A DNA stretch of 64,000 bases from CAZAFN01 sp964484795 (GTDB lineage Bacteria; Pseudomonadota; Alphaproteobacteria; Methylaequorales; Methylaequoraceae), in the NCBI GenBank assembly GCA_964484795.1, contig CAZAFN010000002.1:27606-91605 (forward strand), written 5' to 3'. Positions 20,059 through 28,313 of the stretch are shown here, in pieces; the stretch's first letter is position 1, and each line of letters starts with the position of its first letter. The notes under the pieces are model-generated. The model was given only the letters and a program-made list of their open reading frames with translations. It was not told the DNA's origin and did no database searches. The translations under genes and the position numbers were made by a program.

Positions 20059-20868
20059 TTAATTGTTTTTTTTCAACACAATCAAATCTAAATAAATCTT
20101 TTTTTTAAGTAATTTCTCAATATCAATTCTTGATCTTATTCCTATTTCTTTGATTTTTTTTCCACTTTTACCTATTATAATGGACTTTTGGGAATCCTTG
20201 TCGGTTAGAATTTTTTGGTGAATGCTAATTAATTTTCCAGCATCCTTAATTTCTGTTTCAACCTGAACTGAGTATGGCAATTCTTTGTTTAGAAGCTGGA
20301 AAATTTTTTCTCTTGTAATTTCAGAAACCTGAAATCTTATGCTTTTGTCAGTTTGAATGCTTTTTTCATAAACCCAAGATCTGGTTGGCATATGCAAACT
20401 AATTTTCTTAATTAAATATTTAACATCCTTATTTTTCTTTGCTGAAATCATAAAAGTTTCCTTGAAGTTAAAAAACATATTTAATTTTTCAGAAATCTCT
20501 AATAAATTCTTCCTCGGAACAAGATCAATTTTATTAATAACCAAAAAATTTTTTTTGTAAAAATTAAATATCTTTGTTAAGTGGATTATTTGATTTTCTG
20601 TTATTTTTTTTAAAACATCAAAAATAAAAATATTTAAATCGATATTGTCATTATTTTTTGTTAATGATCTAGCTAAGTTTTTACTTTGATGTTTTTTTGA
20701 AAAAACAATTCCGGGTGTATCAGAAAATATCAATTGTGTATTCTTATAATTAACAATACCCTTAATTTCATCCTTAGTAGTCTGAACTTTAGAGGATACT
20801 ATGGAAATTTTCTTTTTTATAATTGCATTTAAAAGTGTTGATTTTCCTGAGTTGGGGAAACCAGACAA
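20059..20868 (-). CDS. era: GTPase Era
   Basis: Ribosome-assembly GTPase that binds 16S rRNA. Motifs: G1 GFPNSGKST, G3 DTPG, G4 NKID, G5 SAK, then a C-terminal KH domain with IIIGKSGKKIKEIG. The first recognised start is TTG at 20868, but the family sequence continues upstream in frame (CGLILL precedes SGFPNSGKST), so this start would remove strand beta-1. The natural N-terminus appears to be the ATA at 20896-20898, which overlaps the rnc stop as TAATA, mirroring the TAATG overlap of lepB and rnc. No ATG, GTG or TTG is available there. Confidence 0.88.
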   Translation of the reverse strand: MSGFPNSGKSTLLNAIIKKKISIVSSKVQTTKDEIKGIVNYKNTQLIFSDTPGIVFSKKHQSKNLARSLTKNNDNIDLNIFIFDVLKKITENQIIHLTKIFNFYKKNFLVINKIDLVPRKNLLEISEKLNMFFNFKETFMISAKKNKDVKYLIKKISLHMPTRSWVYEKSIQTDKSIRFQVSEITREKIFQLLNKELPYSVQVETEIKDAGKLISIHQKILTDKDSQKSIIIGKSGKKIKEIGIRSRIDIEKLLKKKIYLDLIVLKKNN

Positions 20869-20897
20869 TAAAATTAATCCACATTTTTTTTTATATA

Positions 20898-21569
20898 TTA
20901 ATAAAATTTTTTTAATAATTTTGTGGCCGCATTTATTTCTGCATCTTGTTTGCTTTTACCTTTTGCAGTTGAAAAAGACTGATCATCAATCTTAACTTTA
21001 ATTGTAAAAACAGGCTTGTGATCAGGTCCAATTTTTTTAATTAATTCATAAGTTGGCAATCTTTTTTTATTTTTTAAACACCATTCTTGCAATTTAGACT
21101 TTGGATCATAGAGCGGTAAATCATCTTCATTTAAATATTTTTTCCATAATTTCAAAATAATCTTTGATGCCACTTCTAAGTTTGAATCCAGAAAGATTGC
21201 TGCAACTAACGCTTCAAGTGAATTGGCTTTTATGGATTCAATTGAAGATTTGCTAAGATCATTTGCTAATTTAACATACTGATCCAGACTAATGTCACCT
21301 GCTACTTTTTTAAGAGTTTTTTTGCAAACCAAATATGACAATCTTTTAGCCAAGTCTCCCTCGGATTCATCTTTAAACTTTTGGTAAATTTCATTTGAAA
21401 TTATCAACCCTAAAACTCTATCACCTAAAAATTCAAGCCTTTCATAATTAAATTTTTTAGAATTTTCGTTAAAACTAGAATGGGTTATTGCAACATCTAA
21501 TAAACTCAAATCTTTAAAACTGTAAGAGATTTTTTTCATTAAAGTGGTGTAATCATTCATCGCACTCAT
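20898..21569 (-). CDS. rnc: Ribonuclease III
   Basis: Endonuclease for double-stranded RNA, used in rRNA and mRNA processing. The catalytic signature is ERLEFLGDRVLGL; the C-terminal double-stranded-RNA-binding domain spans about residues 153-222 (DPKSKLQEW ... AATKLLKKF). The open frame extends to 21635, but ATG at 21569 overlaps the lepB stop (TAATG), gives 223 residues and fits the family N-terminus. Confidence 0.93.
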   Translation of the reverse strand: MSAMNDYTTLMKKISYSFKDLSLLDVAITHSSFNENSKKFNYERLEFLGDRVLGLIISNEIYQKFKDESEGDLAKRLSYLVCKKTLKKVAGDISLDQYVKLANDLSKSSIESIKANSLEALVAAIFLDSNLEVASKIILKLWKKYLNEDDLPLYDPKSKLQEWCLKNKKRLPTYELIKKIGPDHKPVFTIKVKIDDQSFSTAKGKSKQDAEINAATKLLKKFY

Positions 21570-22405
21570 TAACCATTTTCTGGTAATAAACTTACAAAAA
21601 ATCTGTTCTTTCTGAGAGCCGGGTACCAGGTCCAAAATTTCAGAAAACTTCCAATTTCTGCATCAAAAGATATAAAAACAAGCTCTGCTCTACCTATAAG
21701 GTTCTTTTTGGGAACAAAACCAATAAATCTACTATCCAATGAATTATCTCTATTATCTCCTAAGACAAAATAAGAATCACTAGGTATCACTGTTTCTTTA
21801 AAATAATCTGTTTGTTTGATTTTTTTTTTGTTTTCATAAACATTATAAGAATTTCCATTTGGAAGAGTTTCTTTAAACTTACCTAGAAAGTATGAAGTGT
21901 TGTGTCGGGCATCATTATATTTTTCATCACCAACAAATTCTCTACTAATTTTTTCTCCATTTAGAAAAATTTGATTTGATTCTATTTTTATCTTATCTCC
22001 AGGCAGTCCTATCAATCTTTTAATGTAGTCAGTTTCGTTGTCTTGAGGTGTTTTGAAAACCACAACATCGCCTCTTTCCGGTTGACTAAAAAAAATTCTA
22101 CTTGGGATCAGAGGGATGCTGAAAGGAAGTGAATGTTTAGAAAAACCATAAGAAGATTTTGACACAAACAGATAATCTCCAACCTTTAAGGTAGGATACA
22201 TTGACCCAGAAGGAATGCTAAAAGGTTCATAGAAAAAACTTCTAATAACAAGGGCTGCCAAGATTGCATAAAAAATTGACCTAAAATTTTCTTTAACCTT
22301 GTCTTTAGACTTTAGGACTATAGGTTTTTTTTCATCCTTCTGAATTTCATCATTAAAATCTAATTTATCTTTTAACTCTTCTTTTAATTTTTTTTTCATT
22401 TGCAA
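21569..22405 (-). CDS. lepB: Signal peptidase I
   Basis: Membrane serine protease cleaving signal peptides of secreted proteins. A single N-terminal membrane segment (about residues 44-62) is followed by the catalytic Ser motif PSGSMYPTLKVGD, the Lys motif DYIKRLIGLPGDKI and box E VLGDNRDNSLDSR. 278 residues; a second in-frame ATG lies two codons downstream. The 59-base gap to pdxJ leaves no room for acpS, which many alphaproteobacteria carry there. Confidence 0.94.
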   Translation of the reverse strand: MQMKKKLKEELKDKLDFNDEIQKDEKKPIVLKSKDKVKENFRSIFYAILAALVIRSFFYEPFSIPSGSMYPTLKVGDYLFVSKSSYGFSKHSLPFSIPLIPSRIFFSQPERGDVVVFKTPQDNETDYIKRLIGLPGDKIKIESNQIFLNGEKISREFVGDEKYNDARHNTSYFLGKFKETLPNGNSYNVYENKKKIKQTDYFKETVIPSDSYFVLGDNRDNSLDSRFIGFVPKKNLIGRAELVFISFDAEIGSFLKFWTWYPALRKNRFFVSLLPENG

Positions 22406-22464
22406 TAAGAATCTAATATTATGGTTTTATATACCAATTCAAATATCTTATCATTAAAAATAAT

Positions 22465-23199
22465 CTAAGAATTCTTGTGTCCTATTATTTTCATAAAGTT
22501 CTTTATGGTGGATTCCAGCCCATCAAATAAAGACTGAGAGATTAAAAAATGTCCTACATTTAACTCAACAACTTCTGGAATAGATGAAATGTTACTAACA
22601 TTTTTAAAATCCAGCCCATGGCCTGCATGACATTCCAAACCAATTTCAGAACAAAAAGTGGCAGCATCAAAAATTTTTTTCAATTCATCATCAAAATTTT
22701 TGTGCTTGAATAATCTTGAATACTTTCCCGTATGCAACTCTACAGCATAAACCCCAAGTTCCTTGGCAGCTTTAATCTGGTTTAAATCAGGATCAATAAA
22801 CAATGAAGTTCTTATTCCACTTTCTATTATTTCTGGTAAAAAACTGCTTAAATAATGCTTTTGATTTTTAACATCTAATCCTCCTTCAGTCGTCAATTCT
22901 TCCCTTCTTTCAGGTACTATACAACATGCAAAAGGAAAAGTTTTGAGGCAAATTTTTTTCATTTCATTTGTCGCTGCCATTTCTAAATTCAATGGCAGAA
23001 GATTAGATGATTTCAAATCCATCACATCTTGGTCTCTGATATGCCTTCTATCTTCACGCAAATGGACCGTTATACTATCAACTTTTATTTCTCTTAATTT
23101 TTTTGCCACTCTAATTATGTTTGGAAAGTCTTCGTCTCTAGCATTGCGAAGAGTTGCAACATGATCAATATTAATCCCTAGTTTTATTTTTTCTTTCAT
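22465..23199 (-). CDS. pdxJ: Pyridoxine 5'-phosphate synthase
   Basis: Forms pyridoxine 5'-phosphate from 1-deoxyxylulose phosphate and 3-amino-2-oxopropyl phosphate. The 244-residue TIM barrel has LGINIDHVATLRNAR at the N-terminus, VHLREDRRHIRD and CHAGHGLDFKNV, all PdxJ signatures. Its start overlaps the upstream DUF2062 gene by 29 bases. Confidence 0.95.
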   Translation of the reverse strand: MKEKIKLGINIDHVATLRNARDEDFPNIIRVAKKLREIKVDSITVHLREDRRHIRDQDVMDLKSSNLLPLNLEMAATNEMKKICLKTFPFACCIVPERREELTTEGGLDVKNQKHYLSSFLPEIIESGIRTSLFIDPDLNQIKAAKELGVYAVELHTGKYSRLFKHKNFDDELKKIFDAATFCSEIGLECHAGHGLDFKNVSNISSIPEVVELNVGHFLISQSLFDGLESTIKNFMKIIGHKNS

Positions 23200-23623
23200 A
23201 ATTTGTTTTTTCTAAAAAATGTTTGCTCACCTTATAAGTAATCAACCAGATTATAATTGCAATAGGAATACTACCAAGTAAGGTTGGATAGAAAAGCTTT
23301 TCAAAATTATTAATGAAAAAAAGTATCCGAAACTCATAATTTTCTAATGGTTGAAAATAAGACAACACTCCGATTTTATATGCAAAATAAAAAAAGAACG
23401 GGAATGTCCATGGGTTTCCAATGATTGTTCCAACTGTTGCTGCAATTAAATTACCCCTCATCAACCATGTTCCGGAATAACAAATTATCAAGTGAAGACC
23501 TAAGAGAGGAGTAAAGGAAACTGAGACTCCCCAAGCAAGGCCTATGGCAACAGCCTCTGGAAAATCTTTAATACTATATATCTTTTTTCTTTGTAATTTA
23601 AAAAATCTTAAAAACTTTTTCAT
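23171..23623 (-). CDS. DUF2062 membrane protein
   Basis: Function unknown. The 150-residue protein has the DUF2062 core: a glycine/proline-rich membrane region (SVSFTPLLGLHLI, then GTIIGNPWTFPFFF) and two or three hydrophobic segments between about residues 27 and 135. It lies between spoT and pdxJ, a position often seen for this family in alphaproteobacteria. Confidence 0.82.
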   Translation of the reverse strand: MKKFLRFFKLQRKKIYSIKDFPEAVAIGLAWGVSVSFTPLLGLHLIICYSGTWLMRGNLIAATVGTIIGNPWTFPFFFYFAYKIGVLSYFQPLENYEFRILFFINNFEKLFYPTLLGSIPIAIIIWLITYKVSKHFLEKTNYERKNKTRD

Positions 23624-23655
23624 TAATTGATATTTAATTTTGGGCTAAAATCCAT

Positions 23656-25794
23656 TTACAATCTAGAGACATTATCTACAAAATCAGAAGTCCTTAAAGA
23701 GACAATCACTTTCCTTAAATGGTTAAGATCTTTAACATCTATTTCTAAATTTATTTTAAAGAAATCGCTATTTCGATCAGTTATTTTTAAATTCCTAATG
23801 TTACTCATTGATCTCCCCACTATCGATGACAAAACTCCTAAAGCCCCTATTTTGTTTTTTATGGTTACATTGATCTTGGCAACAAATGAAGATTTTTTTG
23901 GCACAAATCTCTCCCAAGTAACATTGATTATTTTGGATTTATTAATCTCAATCTTTTTTAATTCCTCGCATGCATCAAGATGAACAATCAAACCTTTACC
24001 TTCCAAAATATAAGCCACAACTGAGTCACCTAATATAGGGTTGCAACAATTTGCATAATGAATGCTCATCCCTGGAGTTAATCCTTTTAATAATAATGGA
24101 GAATTTGATTCTTTTCTTTTTTCCTTCACTTCATTTAATAAAACAATTTTGTCATTTTGTTTTAATAGTTTTTGACCTGGAAACATTGAATATATAATCT
24201 TTGACGCAGAGATGCTTCCATCACCAATTTTCTTGAAAAGATCATTAATGTCTTTCAATTTAAACTTTTCCAACACACTCTTTATATTTCTCTCTGAATA
24301 TCTTATCTTCTCATTTTTAAATTGATTAATTAAAATCTCTTTTCCTAATTTTCTAAAATCATCATCTTCTTTATTATGAAGAAATCTTTTTATGCATACT
24401 CTAGCTTTACCAGTTATTGACAAATCTAGCCACTCAGGGCAAATTACATTTTCTTTTCCACAGATTATCTCAACCTGATCACCATTCTTCAGTTTGGTAT
24501 ATAAAGGCTTGACAGAATTATTTATTTTTACGCCATTGCAACTCGAACCAATGTCTGTATGAACAGAGAAAGCAAAATCTAATGGCATAGCTCCCTTAGG
24601 CAATGATATTAAATCACCTTTTGGAGTGAATACAAAAACTTGGTCTGAATACATCTGTAACTTCGTATATTCAAGAAATTCTTCAGGTTCTCTAGATTGA
24701 TCAAGAATATCTAAAATCTGTCTTATCCATTTATACTGTTTTCCCTCTTTTTGATTTATCTTGTCTTTGTAAAGCCAGTGTGCTGCAACCCCAAATTCTG
24801 CCAGATCATTCATTGCAAAAGATCTAATTTGTATCTCAATTCTTTGATTAACTGGGCCAATTAGTGTTGTATGAATTGATTGATAACCATTGGGTTTAGG
24901 AGTTGAAATATAGTCTTTGAATCTGCCTGGAACATAGGAATATTTTCTGTGAAGAAGACCTAAAACCTTATAACATTCTTCAACATCATCAACCAAAATT
25001 GTAAAAGCCATAATATCTGATAACTGGGAAAAATTTACGGACTTTACATTCATTTTTTTCCAGATTGAAAATGGTTTCTTTTCTCTTCCAAAAATCTTAC
25101 CTTTAATCTTATTTTCAAGGAGTAAAACTCTAATTCTCTTTATTGTTTTTTCCAAAACATCTTCATCTTGCTGTCTCAGCATATTTAATCTCTGAATTAT
25201 GGACTCTCTAATTTCTGGTTCTATTACCTTGAAACTTAGATCATCAAGTTCAGTTCTTATTTCTTGCATACCTAACCTTTCGGCTAAAGGTGCATAGATT
25301 TCTAAAGTCTCATAGGATATTCTATTTCTTTTTTCATTGTCTTTAATGAAATCTATAGTTCTCATATTGTGCAATCTATCTGCAAGTTTAACCAATAAAA
25401 CTCTAATGTCTTTGGAGGTGGCTAATAATAATTTCCTAAAATTTTCTGCCTGACTGAATTTATCTGATCGACCTTCAAGTTTTGACAATTTTGTAACTCC
25501 ATCCACCAAGTAAGAAATTTCATTGCCAAAATTCTCTTTTATGTCTTTTAAAGTGCATTTTGTATCCTCCACGACATCATGCAGCAAAGCAGTAATTATA
25601 GTCATTGAATCAAACTTATGATCAGCAAGGATTCCTGCAACCTCTAGAGGATGCAAAAAAAATGGATCTCCAGAAGCTCTTTTTTGACTCCCATGAGCCT
25701 TCATTGAAAAAACGTAAGCTTTATTTAGAAGCTGCTCTTCAACACAGGAATCATAAGATTTTACTTTCTCAATTAATTCTACTTGTCTTAACAC
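23656..25794 (-). CDS. spoT: Bifunctional (p)ppGpp synthetase/hydrolase (Rsh/SpoT)
   Basis: Makes and degrades the alarmone (p)ppGpp. The 712-residue protein has an HD hydrolase domain with intact ALLHDVVEDT (about residues 65-75), a synthetase domain with FKDYISTPKPNGYQSIHT, a TGS domain (VFVFTPKGDLISLP) and a C-terminal ACT domain (INVTIKNKIGALGVLSSI). The start is GTG at 25794, 58 bases after rpoZ. Both catalytic halves look intact, as expected for the single long Rsh protein of alphaproteobacteria. Confidence 0.94.
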   Translation of the reverse strand: MLRQVELIEKVKSYDSCVEEQLLNKAYVFSMKAHGSQKRASGDPFFLHPLEVAGILADHKFDSMTIITALLHDVVEDTKCTLKDIKENFGNEISYLVDGVTKLSKLEGRSDKFSQAENFRKLLLATSKDIRVLLVKLADRLHNMRTIDFIKDNEKRNRISYETLEIYAPLAERLGMQEIRTELDDLSFKVIEPEIRESIIQRLNMLRQQDEDVLEKTIKRIRVLLLENKIKGKIFGREKKPFSIWKKMNVKSVNFSQLSDIMAFTILVDDVEECYKVLGLLHRKYSYVPGRFKDYISTPKPNGYQSIHTTLIGPVNQRIEIQIRSFAMNDLAEFGVAAHWLYKDKINQKEGKQYKWIRQILDILDQSREPEEFLEYTKLQMYSDQVFVFTPKGDLISLPKGAMPLDFAFSVHTDIGSSCNGVKINNSVKPLYTKLKNGDQVEIICGKENVICPEWLDLSITGKARVCIKRFLHNKEDDDFRKLGKEILINQFKNEKIRYSERNIKSVLEKFKLKDINDLFKKIGDGSISASKIIYSMFPGQKLLKQNDKIVLLNEVKEKRKESNSPLLLKGLTPGMSIHYANCCNPILGDSVVAYILEGKGLIVHLDACEELKKIEINKSKIINVTWERFVPKKSSFVAKINVTIKNKIGALGVLSSIVGRSMSNIRNLKITDRNSDFFKINLEIDVKDLNHLRKVIVSLRTSDFVDNVSRL

Positions 25795-25852
25795 AAGAAA
25801 ATTTTAAGACAAACTGAATCAATTTTAAATATGATTTTGTTTTTTTTTTTTT

Positions 25853-26368
25853 TTAGCTGATTTTTGAATCGGGTTTTTCATCCACTGAAGATTCTAAATT
25901 CCCAGTTTCTGTTGACTCATTCACACCTTCTTCTTGAGAATTAAATTCCTCAGAATCATCGTCAGGTGAATTAGAGTCTTTCTTCTGGTCAATTAGCTTT
26001 TGAATTTCTGTCTGAGTTAGATAAATTTTCTTTCTCTTTTTTTCCGATGCATTTTCTTTTTCAAAATTGTCAAAAGAAACTTGTGATGCATTTTCATTCA
26101 TTGGCATAGCCTGATCATCATCAATATCTGTGTCCTCGACAGGTTGATATTTTTGAGAAGTTTTAACTACAGAATCCCATATATCAACTAAATCTACTTT
26201 CTTCTCTGCTATTTCTCTTAAGGCAACTACTGTATTTTTATCATTATCAATCGACACATTAGAATCACTGCCTGAAGTTAACTCTCGGGCTCTTCTGCAA
26301 GCATAGATCACCAGTTGAAATCTATTAGGAATTGATGTGACGCAATCTTCAGTAGTAACTCTAGCCAT
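25853..26368 (-). CDS. rpoZ: RNA polymerase omega subunit with long acidic tail
   Basis: Omega assists beta-prime folding. The N-terminal 70 residues are canonical ([20 protein letters not shown] ... [12 protein letters not shown]). The protein is 171 residues, well above the usual 80-130, because of a low-complexity C-terminal extension rich in Asp, Glu, Ser and Asn from about residue 80. The tail's role is unknown; longer acidic omegas occur in alphaproteobacteria. It is upstream of spoT, the standard pairing. Confidence 0.93.
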   Translation of the reverse strand: MARVTTEDCVTSIPNRFQLVIYACRRARELTSGSDSNVSIDNDKNTVVALREIAEKKVDLVDIWDSVVKTSQKYQPVEDTDIDDDQAMPMNENASQVSFDNFEKENASEKKRKKIYLTQTEIQKLIDQKKDSNSPDDDSEEFNSQEEGVNESTETGNLESSVDEKPDSKIS

Positions 26369-26399
26369 TATATTAATTTATAAAGAATTAATTATTTTT

Positions 26400-26888
26400 T
26401 TAGTCATTTATATAAAAAATCTTTTGTTTTGCAAGAGATTTCAACAAACTTTTTGCTTTTTTTTTTATTACTGGGTGTACCCATTCTGGATCCAAATCAC
26501 AAATTGGTTGCATAACAAATCTCCTAAGATGCATTCTTGGATGAGGTAGAATTAGGTCATTATCATTTAAAATCGTATCATTGTAGGACAACAAATCTAA
26601 ATCAATTATCCTAGGCTCATTTTTAAATTTTCTTATTCTCCCAAACTTAATCTCAAGATGCAGCATCTTGCTAAGAATTTCTAAAGGTTTTAGATCTGTT
26701 TTAATACATATAACACAATTTACGTACCAAGGTTGATCAGACTTTGGCATTGGTTCTGTTTCATAAAATTTAGAAACACTAGAAACAAGAAAATATTTTT
26801 CTAAAAATTTTATAACCTCTATACAGTTATTATATGGCGAACCATATAAGTCAGAATTCAAGTTGGATCCAATAGCTACTAAAATCAT
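26400..26888 (-). CDS. folK: HPPK, 2-amino-4-hydroxy-6-hydroxymethyldihydropteridine pyrophosphokinase
   Basis: Pyrophosphorylates hydroxymethyldihydropterin in folate synthesis. MILVAIGSNLN opens the protein; the diagnostic PRIIDLDLLSYND and LILPHPRMHLRRFVMQPI follow. The open frame reaches 26924, but ATG at 26888 overlaps the smpB stop as ATGA and gives 162 residues, the normal size. Confidence 0.93.
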   Translation of the reverse strand: MILVAIGSNLNSDLYGSPYNNCIEVIKFLEKYFLVSSVSKFYETEPMPKSDQPWYVNCVICIKTDLKPLEILSKMLHLEIKFGRIRKFKNEPRIIDLDLLSYNDTILNDNDLILPHPRMHLRRFVMQPICDLDPEWVHPVIKKKAKSLLKSLAKQKIFYIND

Positions 26889-27349
26889 GTTTTTTTTGCA
26901 AGTCTTTCTTTTTCTCTTTTCCAATCTTGTTGTTTCTTATATTCTCTTAAATCAGATTTTTTTCTTCCTTTTGAAACACCTAATTCAATTTTCGCAAAAC
27001 CTTGACCATTAAAATGAATATTTATTGGAATCAAGGTAAAGCCGTTATTTTTTGCCTTCAAAGAAATTTTTTTTATTTCTTTTTTTTTTAAAAGTAATTT
27101 TTTAGGTCTAGTATTATCTATGTCTTGTGGATTATTTTTGTAATTTTTCAAATCTATATAAAGATTGAAAATCCAAATCTCACCATCTTTTTCTCTTGCA
27201 TATGCATTATCTAATGCAACCCCACCCTCTCTTATGGACTTTATCTCATGCCCATTTAAAACAATTCCAGCTTCAACCTTTTCAACAATCTCAAAATTAT
27301 ATCTAGCCTTTCTGTTTTCAATAATTTTAGTTCTTGTTTTTTTCACCAA
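26885..27349 (-). CDS. smpB: SsrA-binding protein SmpB
   Basis: Partner of tmRNA in rescue of stalled ribosomes. The 154-residue protein has ENRKARYNFEIVEKVEAGIVL, GHEIKSIREG and the basic C-terminal tail YKKQQDWKREKERLAKK typical of SmpB. One base separates it from dapA. No tmRNA gene was seen in the window. Confidence 0.95.
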   Translation of the reverse strand: MVKKTRTKIIENRKARYNFEIVEKVEAGIVLNGHEIKSIREGGVALDNAYAREKDGEIWIFNLYIDLKNYKNNPQDIDNTRPKKLLLKKKEIKKISLKAKNNGFTLIPINIHFNGQGFAKIELGVSKGRKKSDLREYKKQQDWKREKERLAKKT

Positions 27350-27350
27350 A

Positions 27351-28235
27351 CTATTTACAAAGTTTTAATTCTTCTAAAACTTTTTCTATCTTTTTTGCAG
27401 TTTCTTTAGATACAGAAACCATAGGAAGTCTCATTATATTTTTACACCTCTTCAATTTACTTAGCGCATATTTTACAGGTGAAGGACTGGTTTCAATAAA
27501 AAGCACTTTGTTTAGGGGGAAAATCATATGATTTAAATTCATGGCTTCATCAATATTTCTATTTTGCCAAAACTTGAAAATATTGGAACAAATCCTAGGA
27601 ATGACATTAGCCGTCACTGAAATACAACCAATTCCACCACTAATTAAAAAAGATAGAAACGTAGAGTCTTCTCCAGACAACTGAAAAAAATTCTTTCCAC
27701 ATTGTTCATAAACTTCTAATGGAGTATTAAGATCACCTGTAGCATCTTTAACTCCAACAATGTTATTGATTCTAGACAACCTTTTAATTGTATTAGAATT
27801 AATTTCAACGACCGATCTTCCAGGAATATTATACAAATAAATAGGTAAATTATTGGAACATTCAGCAATCTTCTCAAAATGTTTATACAGACCCTCTTGG
27901 GTTGGTTTGTTATAATATGGAGAAACTAATAGTGAAGCATTTGCTCCCACTTTTTTTGCATGTTCAACCAATTCGATTGATTCTTTTGTAGAATTTGATC
28001 CACATCCAGCCATAACAGGAACTCTAGAGTTTGCCCTTTTGATAATAAATTCAGTTACTTTTTTGTGCTCATCATGATCTAATGTTGGTGATTCACCAGT
28101 AGTACCACAAGATACCAATCCATGGGAACCTTCAGCAATCAAAAAGTCTATATGATTACCTAAACAGTCGAAATCAATCTGAAAGTTTTTTTCAAAAGGC
28201 GTTATTACCGCCGGTATAGAACCTTTAAAGATCAT
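27351..28235 (-). CDS. dapA: 4-hydroxy-tetrahydrodipicolinate synthase
   Basis: First committed step of lysine/diaminopimelate synthesis. The 294-residue TIM barrel has GSIPAVITPF at the N-terminus, CGTTGESPTLDHDEH, YNIPGRS with the catalytic Tyr and NIVGVKDATGD with the Schiff-base Lys. It heads the block running to recO and is divergent from the lytic transglycosylase; the 78-base gap between them is AT-rich with no promoter strong enough to assign. Confidence 0.95.
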   Translation of the reverse strand: MIFKGSIPAVITPFEKNFQIDFDCLGNHIDFLIAEGSHGLVSCGTTGESPTLDHDEHKKVTEFIIKRANSRVPVMAGCGSNSTKESIELVEHAKKVGANASLLVSPYYNKPTQEGLYKHFEKIAECSNNLPIYLYNIPGRSVVEINSNTIKRLSRINNIVGVKDATGDLNTPLEVYEQCGKNFFQLSGEDSTFLSFLISGGIGCISVTANVIPRICSNIFKFWQNRNIDEAMNLNHMIFPLNKVLFIETSPSPVKYALSKLKRCKNIMRLPMVSVSKETAKKIEKVLEELKLCK

Positions 28236-28313
28236 TTTTTAAATTAACATTTTTATATATAATTAAATAATATTGTTGCCTTCTCATCCTTAGGAAATAA
28301 TATATATGGTTTT

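Noticed and set aside
20868..20898. Frameshift in the A9 run upstream of era that would restore an ATG
   Set aside because: The ATG at 20884-20882 is in another frame, and adding or removing A residues before it does not bring it into the era frame.
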